From: Siphonodentalium dalli
Taxonomy: Eukaryota; Mollusca; Scaphopoda; Gadilida; Siphonodentaliidae
DNA length: 64,000 nucleotides
Direction of reading: 5' to 3'
Assembly (NCBI GenBank): GCA_032622095.1
Contig: CP136068.1
Location: 152,111,151 to 152,175,150, forward strand
Shown here: positions 54,360 to 64,000 of the stretch, piece by piece
Layout: each line of letters starts with the position of its first letter
Numbering within the stretch: the stretch's first letter is position 1
The notes under the pieces: model-generated
Databases searched by the model: none
What the model was told of the DNA's origin: nothing
The model's input: only the letters and a program-made list of their open reading frames with translations
Made by a program: the position numbers and the translations under genes

Positions 54360-55330
54360 CTCTGGATCCTTCCCGGCTAGTATTTGTCGGTCGGATCTCT
54401 TCTCGGGCAGGAACAGTTCACGCTCCCCCTGATTATGCCTCGGCGTTCAATCAATTAGTGGGGAGGCGACCGGTGGCGATGCCGGGGTACTTGGGACCCC
54501 CAGGACATTTGGTCTCACACCGGCGCGAGCGGTTCTGTGTGCTGAAGTTGCCAAATCGCGTGCGAACGTAACGACACCGGCTGGGCGGCCTACGGCAACT
54601 TCGGCATAGGGTAGTGGCCCTACCCATGCGGTAGCAAGTCTGGTCCCCCTGGTCACGCTCTATCTAAAGACACGGCCATGCCTGCCTCTCAGCCGTCTTG
54701 GGGTTTCTGCTGCAATGGTCTCTACCCATCGTTCTGCTTGGACAGGACATTCAGCTTGGTCGGGACCACCTGCATTTGGGGAGAGGGCTCACCCCGGTCC
54801 GATGGCTCCACCTCCTTCCGGTTATCAGAAGAAACCAGTTTTGGCTATGGGATTCTTCATTTCGACACTGGACTCCAAAATTGGAACTCAGTTTATCAGC
54901 CTTTTGCTCAAGCAGTTGGCCGTAGCTTAAAATTCCATGGGATGTATTTACACTTCGATTGAGCCATCGCCGGAATGGGCCTCCCTCTAGTGTTTTGTCG
55001 TCCATTATGGACATTGCAGGTCGTTCCGACTCTAGGGCAGGGAGCGACATGCTATCCTTACATCCCAAGGCGTCTGAGGCTTTCGATGACGACCCGTCTG
55101 CGCACAATACGTCAGACTGTGGGTCTTTTCGGTCGTCACAGTCTGGCATCGGTAAGGCAAAAGCTGCGGATCGTGATTTCCTTTCCACGGATTATCTCAT
55201 CTATAGGCTTCTTCCTACTGAACTCTCAAGCCCTCCTGGCCCTGCGCACTCATACCACCATCTTCAAATGCATCGAGAACTCGATCTATCTTACCTGTGA
55301 TATACATTTCATAGGTAAGGTACACGACCC
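54360..55330 (+). other. GC-rich, formerly coding-like block of unknown origin
   Basis: Base composition rises sharply against the AT-rich surroundings. Overlapping frames rich in Ala, Pro, Ser and Gly run on the + strand (for example SGYQKKPVLAMGFF near 54810), and a 145-codon frame runs on the minus strand (54751-55188). None shows a motif I can name. A gag-like part of a retroelement, such as a DIRS or LTR element, is possible but unproven. Confidence 0.3.
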
Positions 55331-55527
55331 GCGACTGACGCACTGGTCAATAGACTTCACACATGAATGAAGTACATTTACATGAAAAGCATTTCTCTTG
55401 TCACGTGCCACAACAACACTGCCAATGGCCTTGCCGACAGAGTACATCTCATGGCTCTTCATACTCCTATTACCAATATCAATTTGATTATCTGGCACAT
55501 AGTAATAAAATTAACAGGGCACTGCGC

Positions 55528-55981
55528 GCTTCGGTCTATGCTGGATTTGTCCTATAGACAATAGACAATAACACGGGCAAAGATGTTTGCACTGTCCAGC
55601 TCAGCTTTCGAGGAAGCTCATTGACTAGCGTTATAGACCTTTCCTTGCAGGCAGGGGACCACCCATTCCGAGTGGATCCCAACCCCATGGCACCAGACGC
55701 CCGATCATAAGGGCCTGAAACCATGCTGCCAACTCTGCGCGCTTCGGTATATGCCGGATTTGTCCTATCAACATTCGACAATAAAACAGGCAAAGACGTT
55801 TGCGCTGTCCAGCTCAGCTTTCGAGGAAGCTCATTGACTAGCATTACAGACCTTTCCTTGCAGGCAGGGACCAACCCATATGAGTGGATCCCAACCACAT
55901 GGCACCAGCCGCCCAATCATAAGGGCCTGAAACCATGCTGACAACTCTGCTCGCTTCGGTCTATGCTGGATTTGTCCTATT
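55528..55981. repeat. 213-bp tandem duplication
   Basis: CGCTTCGGTCTATGCTGGAT starts units at about 55527, 55740 and 55952 (third partial). Units share GTCCAGCTCAGCTTTCGAGG and CCTTTCCTTGCAGGCAGGG. Minus-strand frames across it are repeat artefacts. Confidence 0.85.
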
Positions 55982-57312
55982 TTCCTTAAACATGCCTTCA
56001 ACAGGACCACTTAGGTCGAGGGAGCTCCTCTCTATCATGGCTCTTAAAATTCAATAAGTAACAACATTATAAAGGGATGTGTGTCCTTTACTAGGAGGAT
56101 GATAATTTCATTTGTTTCCTTCATCAGCGAGCCATTTTAGAGCGGGTCTTCCCCTAGTTTGCTGCATGCCTCACACTATCCTACCTATCACACACCTAGG
56201 TCGTTCTGCTGCATGTTTGGGGGGGAAAGTGACATGATGTTCTGGGCAGAGGCTCAGAACTGAATATTCTGTATGGTGACAATTTACCCGTGTTTATCAT
56301 CTGATTACATTGTACATCATTTGAACTTATTTCAGTTGTCGAAGAGACAACTATTTGACTATTTCGTATATCGACACGGTCTGCGCACCTTAATTTCTTA
56401 AATTCAGATCGCGGTGGGTATTCCACTGGGAACGTGGACTGCTCTCAGGTGCCTAATGGTCGTGGGGGCCTAATAATGGTGTGGGGATTTATAGTATGGT
56501 CGTTGAAGCTGAATTTGGGGATCAACCCGGAAGAAATTGGATACAAGCTGATTTTGGTGTTATTCGACGCGGAAAAGCTTCAGGAACAACGTATCCAAAA
56601 TCCGCAAAAATCCGCTCATGGGAAAATTCAGGATCCAAGATGGCGTAAAAGATGGCCGCCAAATGAATAATTTTCCAGTCAACGCCCATTGAACAAATCT
56701 CACCAAAACGGATTCCACATTGATAGTAACATATGTTACAACATTTATAGAGATAATTTGGTTGTGAATTGGGACAGACTTCTGTCCATATAACCGCCGA
56801 ATTCGATCAAATTATAATTTTCAAGCATATAGTTTTCTAAGACAACAGTAAATTATATTGGCATACCATATTTGTCTGGTATACATGCTCATTTTGGTAT
56901 CATTCGAACCGGTAAAGTAAACCACAGGAACAACATATCCAAAATTATCACTTTCAATTACAACCCATGTTTGACTCTCGAAGTCAGTGTTCATCAATTT
57001 ATGTAACCGATTATTAACATGGACGAATTTATGTGCTTGATTTGTCTATATAATCTACTAGAACTGCGATTTGTAAGTGCATATAGCGAAAATATACGAT
57101 AAACATGTTTATGTGTACCACTGATATCTATATAAGCTGGCTGGAAATATTGGTTGGTTCTACAATAAAGAGCGTTTACTATAGAACACAAGTTATATGC
57201 TATAAGCTTCCAGGCAATGTCTCTCTGTAATACAATAAAGAGCATTTGTTACAGAACGCGTGCTATATGCTTGTTCTCACAAATGCGCATTATAGGTCTC
57301 TTCTATCTGCTG

Positions 57313-58341
57313 CTTTTTATACGCCCTTTTGAAAAAAAGGCCGTATTATAGTATTGGTCTGTCCGTCTGGGCGTCCGGGCGTCCGTCCGTCCGTTAACCT
57401 GTTGTCCGGATGATAACTTTAGTTAGAGTGAACCAAAATTAGTAAAATTTGGTATGTGGGTTTATTAGCCGAAAAGTAAGTTCAAGTTCGAATTTGGGTT
57501 CCGCCCGCCAATTTTCACCGGAGTTATGCCCCTTATTTAACGTTTTTTGACTTAGAAAATCCTTGAAATTTGTTGTCCGGATGATAACTTTAGTATAGTT
57601 TCTCGGAATGAATCCAAATTTGGTATATTACTTTCTCCCACCAAAACACAGGTCAAGTTCGAACTTGGGTTCTGTCCGACGATTTTTGGCCGAGTTATGC
57701 CCCTTTTTCGACTCTGAAAATTCAGTTTTTCTTATGTTTTTTGGTTTCCGGATGATAACTCGATTTTGGAATGTTTATACGCAAAACCCGTTTTTTTGTG
57801 GATTACATATATCGAAATACAGCTCAAGTCCGAATTTCGTTTTAATCCGATAATTTTTGCGAGAGTTATGGCCCCTTTTTTGACGTAATTTGACTTAGAA
57901 AATCCCTGAAATTTGTTGTCCGGATGATAACTTTAGTTAGAGTGAACCGATTTCAATCAAATTTGGTATGTGGGTTTATTAGGAGAAAAGACAGCTCAAG
58001 TTCGAATTTGGGTTCCGTCCGCCAATTTTCACCGGAGTTATGCCCCTTATTTGACGTAATTTGACTTAGAAAATCCCTGAAATTTGTTGTCCGCATGATA
58101 ACTTTACTAGAGCTTATCGGATTCAATGATAATTTGGTATATTACTTTCTCCCACCAAAACACAGGTCAAGTTCAAATTTGAGTTCCGTCCGCCAATTTT
58201 TACCAGAGTTATGTCCCTTTTTTACCAGTTTCCGCCGACCCAAGAGAGGGCGTATATTGCACGCCCAGCGTAGCTCTTGTTTATCAGTTTCCGCCGACCC
58301 AAGAGAGGGCGTATATTGCACGCCCAGCGTAGCTCTTGTTC
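57313..58341. repeat. CCGTC-type element with ATACGCCC head, copy 2
   Basis: Over 90 percent alike to copy 1 by eye, same orientation, 5.2 kb downstream. Its last ~62 bp are duplicated in tandem (58218-58279 and 58280-58341). It lies inside the element at 56442-61465. Confidence 0.75.
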
Positions 58342-58528
58342 GCATATACATGTAGCTTCATTGCTTGTGTTATCTCAGTTCGGGTTCTGTATGTCCACGT
58401 AGTCATACTTTGATTTGCAACACACTGGATTGAAAGCTTATAACTTTTCTCCAGTTGAAACATAACGGTACCAATGTACGGAGGAGATCTGTTACTATAC
58501 ATATTCTATATTTCGGTCATTTAATGTA

Positions 58529-60531
58529 TTGATGCTGCTCTTACAAATACCATTGTGCCATCTACAGAAACAGGTATGTCCGATGAGCCTATGGGGTGAC
58601 CGAACAGTGCAGAGTGTGAACGCGCTCGATGCTTTGCCCGATGCCACAGAAGCTATAAATCTGTCTGACGAAAACACAATCCCTAGCATCGAGATGGTTG
58701 AGATGAATGCAATAAGTGATTTATACCAAGCCAATGAAAGTAGAGTAATTCATACAACTGATGTGTCTGGGTCTCAGCCATTGTTGAAACTCGAGGAATG
58801 TTTGAGAAAATATAAATTGTTGCTTATTGAGAAATCTCCGACAGCAAAGTTGTGGGTTCAGTATATGGAATATGTACAAACGTTGAAGAATGCCATTGAA
58901 TAGAGAGGACAGGAAATTGCCAACTATGCCAAGAGTTGTCGATTGTATCTCCAGCACATGGTGTAACTACTTAATAGCACATTTGGCTGTACGCGTGTTT
59001 CGAAATGGGTTTCATGCTGTACGTAGCAGCAGTAACTTATGGGCAAGATTGTCAACATATCTTGTAATAGAACATGTCAGTATGCGTTCTATCAAAAGCA
59101 GAGGAGGGCTTACAAGAGGTAGATGAGTGACCAAATCGGTGGATATATAGCATGCATAGATGTGCCAACAAGATGCATGATGCTATGACAGAATTAACCA
59201 AAACTAGAGACACCACCAGTGAACAGCACGCTAAGTTTTGGGCAAGTAGGAGCAAATGTGATTTAGGTAATTTAAACCACGCTTCCTGTCGTCTGAGTTA
59301 AGATCGAGTGATGGGAACGGTGTTATATGTATTGATTCTGAACATGTCGGTTTCGAGATCCACAAAAATCTCAACAGCATACGTATCACATATCAATCCT
59401 CTATCAAGAGGAATAAAATTTCTTTACCATTTATATCTTAGAATCAGAGTCGAGAATGATCGAATGCAATTTAATCCAACTGTGCCATTCTCACGATGGA
59501 TAAATATTTTTCATAAGAACTGACAACATCACTATTCATGCGACGAGGAAACTCGCAACAGCCCAAACGAGCTAAATCGTTGACTGATTCTGTCCAGGGT
59601 TGTGATCTGCCGGAGCAAGCCATCGTTGTTATTGATGGTGGGGCTCTCCTCCAACGAGCTATGTGGACAAAATAATGCACATACCGAGAAGTAGCTAACC
59701 GATATGATAAGTACGTGCGAGCGAAATATGGAGTTGGTGCATTTTGTTCGATGATTATGGAAATGATCCATCGATCAAAGACCACGAACACCGAAGGCGA
59801 AGTGGGAAAACATGTGCAGATGTTCAACTCAAAGACCACATAGATGTTCATGTGAATCAAGATATCTTTCCCTCAAACGAGAACAATAAGAGTCAGTTTA
59901 TTGATTTGCTGAATCAACTGCTCAACGCAGATGGACAAACAATATACAAGAGTACAGGAGATGCGGACACATTGGTAGTTGCCTCTGTCATTGAACATGC
60001 ATGACATTCCAAACACGGGAGTATGATTGCAGATGAGATCAAAATACTGGTTCTATTGATGTATCAATGGACATCAGATATGGAAGATATGTACTTCCTT
60101 TCAGAAGCACGAAAAACAAGAAAAAAGAGGCATTACACTATGGAAAATTGGCGATATCGTGAATACATTATGCTAAATTTATGGAAATGGTTTCGTCGAG
60201 CAAAGGTCCGATCGATCCTCAGAAACTCTCACCAACAGAAAGGGCGGCTCATTTCCACAGTCTGAGATTTGGTGCACCTTTGGGAACGGGGATGGAAGGT
60301 TGATTTATCAGAACTCGTCCCAAGTATGAGTGACCAGGATGCAGCACCTTGTGAACTTATTAAGTTCGTTCGTTGTAAATGCGTCCAAGAATCCATTTTG
60401 CAGTAACTTGTTTTTATATCGCAAATATTGACTAAAATGTGTTGTTGCATGTTGAGATTGTCGCGGAGAAGGCTGCAGAAGAAACTCAGAGGACATTAGA
60501 CTGGCTTGACATTGCTGAAGATGATAACTGA
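58529..60531 (+). pseudogene. Decayed nuclease-like gene of a transposon-associated invertebrate family
   Basis: Successive frames match, in order, an uncharacterised large gene family I recall from corals, molluscs and brachiopods: KLEECLRKYKLLLIEKSP and WVQYMEYVQTLKN; NYAKSCRLYLQHM; LSTYLVIEHVSMRSIKSRGG; TSEQHAKFW; VVIDGGALLQRAMW; FDDYGNDPSIKDHEHRRRSG; GDADTLVVASVIEHA; ILVLLMYQWTSDMEDMYF; KLSPTERAAHFHSLR; APCELIKFVRCKC; and a tail ending at TGA 60529. The DGGALL / FDxY / GDADTL / xDDTD layout resembles a PIN/FEN-type nuclease core (inference). The copy is dead: many frameshifts, internal stops, and the expected ADDTD acidic cluster reads ADEIK. It lies between long inverted repeats (56442-61465). 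Confidence 0.65.
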
Positions 60532-61702
60532 GTACATTACGGTTTATTGTATGTTGTTCAAGTTGTTTGGCAGAGACTAAGTGTGGCTTTGGACATGTTA
60601 TTGGGAGAATTGTCTAAAAAAGACATAAGCTTGAAATTTTCAAATTTCCGAAATTCGGCCGCCATATTGGCATCCATCATCACCTATGGTAACCACATTA
60701 TATTTATGTATCGTCTGTCCCATGTTTAAGTCAATATAGCCTCTGTTTTGGCTGGATAGTTTCCATATAAACCGGAGTTCGCGTGCTAATGGGCACCGGC
60801 ACGAAATATCACCCTTTGGCAACCATCTTGGACGCCATCTTGTATCCTGACTGTGTGTACTATTTTTTTGTGAATTTTGGATATGTTGGTCTTGGTTCCT
60901 TTCTGCATCAAATAATATCAAAACTAAATGTATTGAAATGAGAGATATCAATATTAATATACATTTGTATTAGAAAAAAATTCATATACACTTGAAAATC
61001 ATAATGTCCTCGAATTTGGCGGCCATAGTGATAGCCATCTGCCCCAGAGGCAACGAGTTTATCACTATGTATGTTCTAACTTGTGTTACTGTCAATGTGG
61101 AACAGGTTTTGGTGCGAAATGTTCCATATTTACCGAGGTTTCGTATGTTATTGGGCACTGATGGGAAATTTACTTATTGTGTCGGCCATATTGGACGCCA
61201 TCTTGGATCCTGAATTTTCCCATGAGCGGATTTTTGCGGATTTTGAATATGTTGTTCCTGGTAATTTTCCGCGTCGAATGATACCAAAATCAGCTTGTAT
61301 CCAATTTCTTCCGGGTTCAACTCTCCCACGACCACACTATTAGGCTGAACATCATAGTAGTGATTGAAAATTTAGCTATATGTCTCCATTACAAATGATG
61401 GTGATCGTTGGGAATTTTCTCCAAATTTAATACTCGTACAGACGCTATTATTTGGCTCCTGAGAGTAGCGGTTTGCTTTCCCGGTGGCTGCTCTGGTCAC
61501 CTGCGGTGTTCGGCCATGAGCTCCCGGTGCTTATGGCTGTTAGCCATGTTCTCTGAGGGGCTATATCTCTATATTTAGTGATACATTGGAGCATGCTAGG
61601 GATCTGTGCACAGGCTCCGCCATTGGATTGATGGACGCAGCTTTTGTAGGGCCTTCTGACATGATCTCATTGCTGACTTATATATCACCTTGATATATAT
61701 TT

Positions 61703-62311
61703 ATACCCCCGGCAACGAAGTTAGGGGGGGTACACTGGAGTCAGCTTGCCGTGCCGTCCGTCTGTCCGTCGTCCGTCCGTGGACACAAATTTGTCCGGAG
61801 TTTTTCTCAGTCGTTTTTTGATCAATTTCGGTGAAACTTGGCACAGGCATCAACCACCATGGGAACCTGTACACCTACGATTATGACGTCTGTCCGACTT
61901 TTTTTGGTGGAGTTATTCCCCCTTTTTCGACTTAGAATTTTTTTGCAACATGTATAATTTTGTCCGAGCTTTAATTCCTACATTTTTAGGTCAATGTTTT
62001 TTAATCTTGGCACTGATATTTAGTACCATGAGAACCTGTGCACCTGCGATTATGATGTCTGTCCGACTTTTTTTGTGGAGTTATTCCCCTTTTCGACTTA
62101 GAACATTTTTGCAAAATGCATAATTTTGTCCGAGCTTTTATTCCTACATTTTTCGGTTAAAAGGTTTTAAGATTACGGTTAGGTTTGTGCACCTGCAATG
62201 GGAACTGTTATTTTATTATTTTAACTAAATGTTTACTGACATGTGAAACATCTTAGTATTTTAAAAACATGGGGGGTATCCTTAGTCCCATTGGGACAGT
62301 CACACCTCTAG
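61703..62311. mobile_element. CCGTC-type element with Helitron-like 3' end
   Basis: Head ATACCCCCGGCAACG..GGGGGGTA, CCGTCCGTCTGTCCGTCGTC, two cores with CTTGGCAC and CTGTCCGACTTTTTTTG. The end shows a hairpin GTCCCattGGGAC, 10 nt, then CTAG followed by T, the arrangement of Helitron 3' termini. Confidence 0.55.
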
Positions 62312-62342
62312 TTTATATCATCTCATATATATTTTGAAGACC

Positions 62343-62376
<34 letters not shown>

Positions 62377-62998
62377 ATTAATACAAATCTACGATTCTCG
62401 ACCGATCGGGACGAAACTTGGTTCGTGTGTGTAGTTTGACCAGGCGGTGGTCGTTGTCGTATTGGCGAGACTGTGCGACGCCCGTGCAGCGCATGCGCAG
62501 ACGAGATCTCGGAAACGGGTGGAGCTATCAACTTGAAATTTGCTATGTGAATATATCTTGCCCCGGATGCGAATTTTATCGGGTCGCCGAGCCCGTGCGA
62601 CGCTAGCTTCGCGCATGCGCAGACGAGATCTCGGAAACGGGGGGAGCTATCGACTTGAAATTTGGTATGTGAATGTATCTTGCCCCGGATACGAATTTTA
62701 TCGGGTCGCCGAGCCCGTGCGACGCCAGCTTCGCGCATGCGCAGACGAGATCTCGGAAACGGGTGGAGCTATCGACTTGATATTTGGTATGTGAATGTAT
62801 CTTGCCCTGGATACAAAATTTATCGGGTCGCCGAGCCCGTGCGACGCCAGCTTCGCGCATGCGCAGACCAGATCTCGGAAACGGGTAGAGCTATCGACTT
62901 GAAATTTGGTTTTCAGACCAGATCTCGGAAACAGGTGGAGCTTTCGACTTGAAATTTATTTTTTGAATAGCCCGGACAACGTCGGGCTCATCGGCTAG
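62312..62998. mobile_element. Element with microsatellite, ~125-bp tandem cores and Helitron-like 3' end
   Basis: (CTGT)n at 62343-62376, then four to five units with GCGCATGCGCAGACGAGATC, CGGAAACGGGTGGAGCTATC and ATCGGGTCGCCGAGCCCGTG. The end is the hairpin AGCCCG..CGGGCT (62969-62988), 6 nt, CTAG, then T. Bivalve non-autonomous Helitrons with tandem cores have this plan. Minus-strand frames here only reflect the repeat. Confidence 0.6.
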
Positions 62999-63349
62999 TT
63001 TTATATATTTATACACGCGTAAGATTTGTTTCACAGGGTTTCTGTCTGATATCTTGTGATGCATAGGTACCTCAGAGACATGTGATCAGTAGAAGAAAAA
63101 CAAGGAATCTGTTCTAAGAAGAACTACAGAAGACTTTCTTCTTCCATTATACTTGCTCGGTTCGCTCGCAACTATGAATTGGATGGCACCTCATGGGATG
63201 TTTGTTTCAAAACAAGGGGGACGGTACACATTTGAGCAATATAGCACTCTAACTATATGAGTTATTTCACGTAAATAATCCTAACAGATTCATTAAAGAG
63301 TTCATATATGGTACAATCCTCCTCCTGGGCTTGCATTCTAATCCATATA

Positions 63350-63720
63350 GTTCAGTGTGAAGGCTTCCTTTGGTGGAAAATATTATTTTTAAAAGTATAA
63401 TACATTTTTCCTTAAAGAAAGCCTGAACACTGAACTATCATAGGGCCCTCCCATGGTGGTGCCATTCCCAACCCCGCAACTCGCCAATCTTCTGATTGAG
63501 TTGAAAATAAACTGAAGAATTCAATCTGTACAGTGAGTTATATTGGGACTGCGCATGCGTGACTGATTCCGAGCAAGCCAATGAGCGTTCGTAGGCGACC
63601 AAAAAGTTAACCCCTTTCCTACTATGGTTTACAAAAGCAGGACATATATCCATATAGTTCAGTGTTCAGGCTTTCTTTAAGGAAAAATGTATTATACTTT
63701 TAAAAATAATATTCCTCCAC
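63350..63720. repeat. Fold-back repeat with ~65-bp arms
   Basis: 63375-63435 and 63655-63717 are inverted copies (AAGTATAATACATTTTTCC, AGCCTGAACACTGAACTAT). The loop carries part of the 53155/63767 repeat. Confidence 0.65.
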
Positions 63721-64000
63721 CGAGGACCACTATTTTGACATAGTCACCGACAAGCTGTGCAATATTTATCATATTTTATCGAATGTTCTTCATGCTGTCC
63801 CAGATCCCATATGTAATGTATGTCATTTTCATCATAAACAGATTTTAGAATGTCCAGTGTGCATTTTGTTGTCTCTTTATTTGCTGCATGGTCAATTCGC
63901 TTCAATAAATTGTCCTGCTTCTAACTGTGCAAATCTTAAATCTTCTTCTTCATGAGTTATTGTTACCATTTCGACTTATTTCGAAAGCAATCGAAAGCAG

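Larger units (their letters stand above)
56442..61465. mobile_element. Candidate long inverted-repeat DNA element carrying the nuclease-like gene
   Basis: Left CTCTCAGGTGCCTAAT and right complement (13 of 16 matching). Inside, 56490-56980 is matched on the opposite strand by about 60850-61345 (AAATTGGATACAAGCTGATT, CAAAATCCGCAAAAATCCGC, ATGGGAAAATTCAGGATCC). The right arm has a second tandem unit (60625-60960). The decayed nuclease-like gene lies between the arms. A CCGTC-type element (57313-58341) is inserted. The ends are shared with family J at 41175. Confidence 0.5.
53155..63767. repeat. Widely spaced inverted repeat arms of about 240 bp
   Basis: 53155-53392 (AATATTGCACGGCTTGG, GGATATATGTCCTGCTTTTG, GCATGCGCAGTCCCAATATA) is repeated in reverse at 63495-63767, which carries an extra ~37-bp block. 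Either these are the ends of a 10.6-kb composite element or two independent copies in opposite orientation. Confidence 0.5.
51793..64000 (+). other. Last PMS1 intron in the window: repeats and transposon remains only
   Basis: No exon encoding an HMG box or MutL C-terminal domain was found in these 12.2 kb. The stretch is filled by two direct copies of a CCGTC-type element, a 10.6-kb inverted-repeat arrangement, a decayed nuclease-like gene, a 213-bp tandem repeat and two elements with Helitron-like ends. Confidence 0.7.

Noticed and set aside
55536-55916. 126-codon minus-strand frame
   Set aside because: It is generated by the 213-bp tandem repeat.
58529-58903. Ninth exon of PMS1
   Set aside because: The frame (KLEECLRKYKLLLIEKSP) fits the transposon-associated nuclease-like family, and its next parts follow downstream. 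It shows no MutL or HMG-box feature.
62313-62860. Repeated minus-strand frames rich in MREAGVARARRPDK
   Set aside because: They arise from the ~125-bp tandem cores of a Helitron-like element. There is no gene context.
1-64000. tRNA, rRNA or snRNA genes
   Set aside because: I saw no convincing A/B-box pair, cloverleaf or conserved rRNA/snRNA core by eye. A covariance-model search would be needed to exclude them.

Overview
The window is eukaryotic nuclear DNA. It holds spliced genes with GT-AG introns, AT-rich introns packed with mobile elements, non-LTR retrotransposons and many short inverted-repeat elements. Protein content (a lachesin-type Ig cell-adhesion protein, a PMS1-type MutL homologue and a decayed nuclease-like gene of a family I recall from corals, molluscs and brachiopods) and the repeat style suggest a marine invertebrate, probably a lophotrochozoan such as a mollusc. 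The species cannot be fixed from sequence alone.

Two host genes lie on the + strand. Gene 1 (1600-21151, eight coding exons, complete, 374 aa) encodes a secreted three-Ig-domain protein with a signal peptide and a hydrophobic C-terminus typical of a GPI anchor; it is lachesin-like. Its long 3' UTR probably runs to about 24.1 kb. Gene 2 (30678-51792, eight exons, 755 codons) is the 5' part of a PMS1 orthologue: the whole GHKL ATPase and transducer region plus most of the linker. The C-terminal exons lie beyond the right edge. About 12 kb of last intron (51793-64000) contains only repeats and transposon remains.

The rest is mobile DNA. Major groups are: (a) about fourteen TTAA-flanked, piggyBac-like miniature elements (ends CCCTTT..AAAGGG), most carrying one or two copies of one ~65-nt hairpin; (b) TA-flanked palindromic elements with ends CAGTAATGC..GCATTACTG; (c) three hAT-like elements with exact 8-bp target duplications; (d) an AT-rich TA-flanked family (two copies in opposite orientation, one containing a hAT insertion and itself sitting inside another element); (e) L2/CR1-like reverse transcriptase sequences, one with a 691-codon open frame; (f) long elements with a head hairpin, a CCGTCCGTC run and degenerate tandem cores; (g) a candidate 5-kb inverted-repeat element carrying the decayed nuclease-like gene; (h) a 2.25-kb minisatellite.

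The best leads for follow-up are: the hairpin shared between otherwise different TTAA elements, with compensatory changes that keep it paired; the octamer TACATGTA appearing as a 6-bp insertion at TA inside repeat copies, which looks like a transposon excision footprint; two TTAA elements flanked by extended direct duplications bounded by TTAA, one of which duplicates a 5' splice site; elements lying within 9-31 bp of host splice sites; and the inverted-repeat element carrying the nuclease-like gene together with a small element sharing its terminus.
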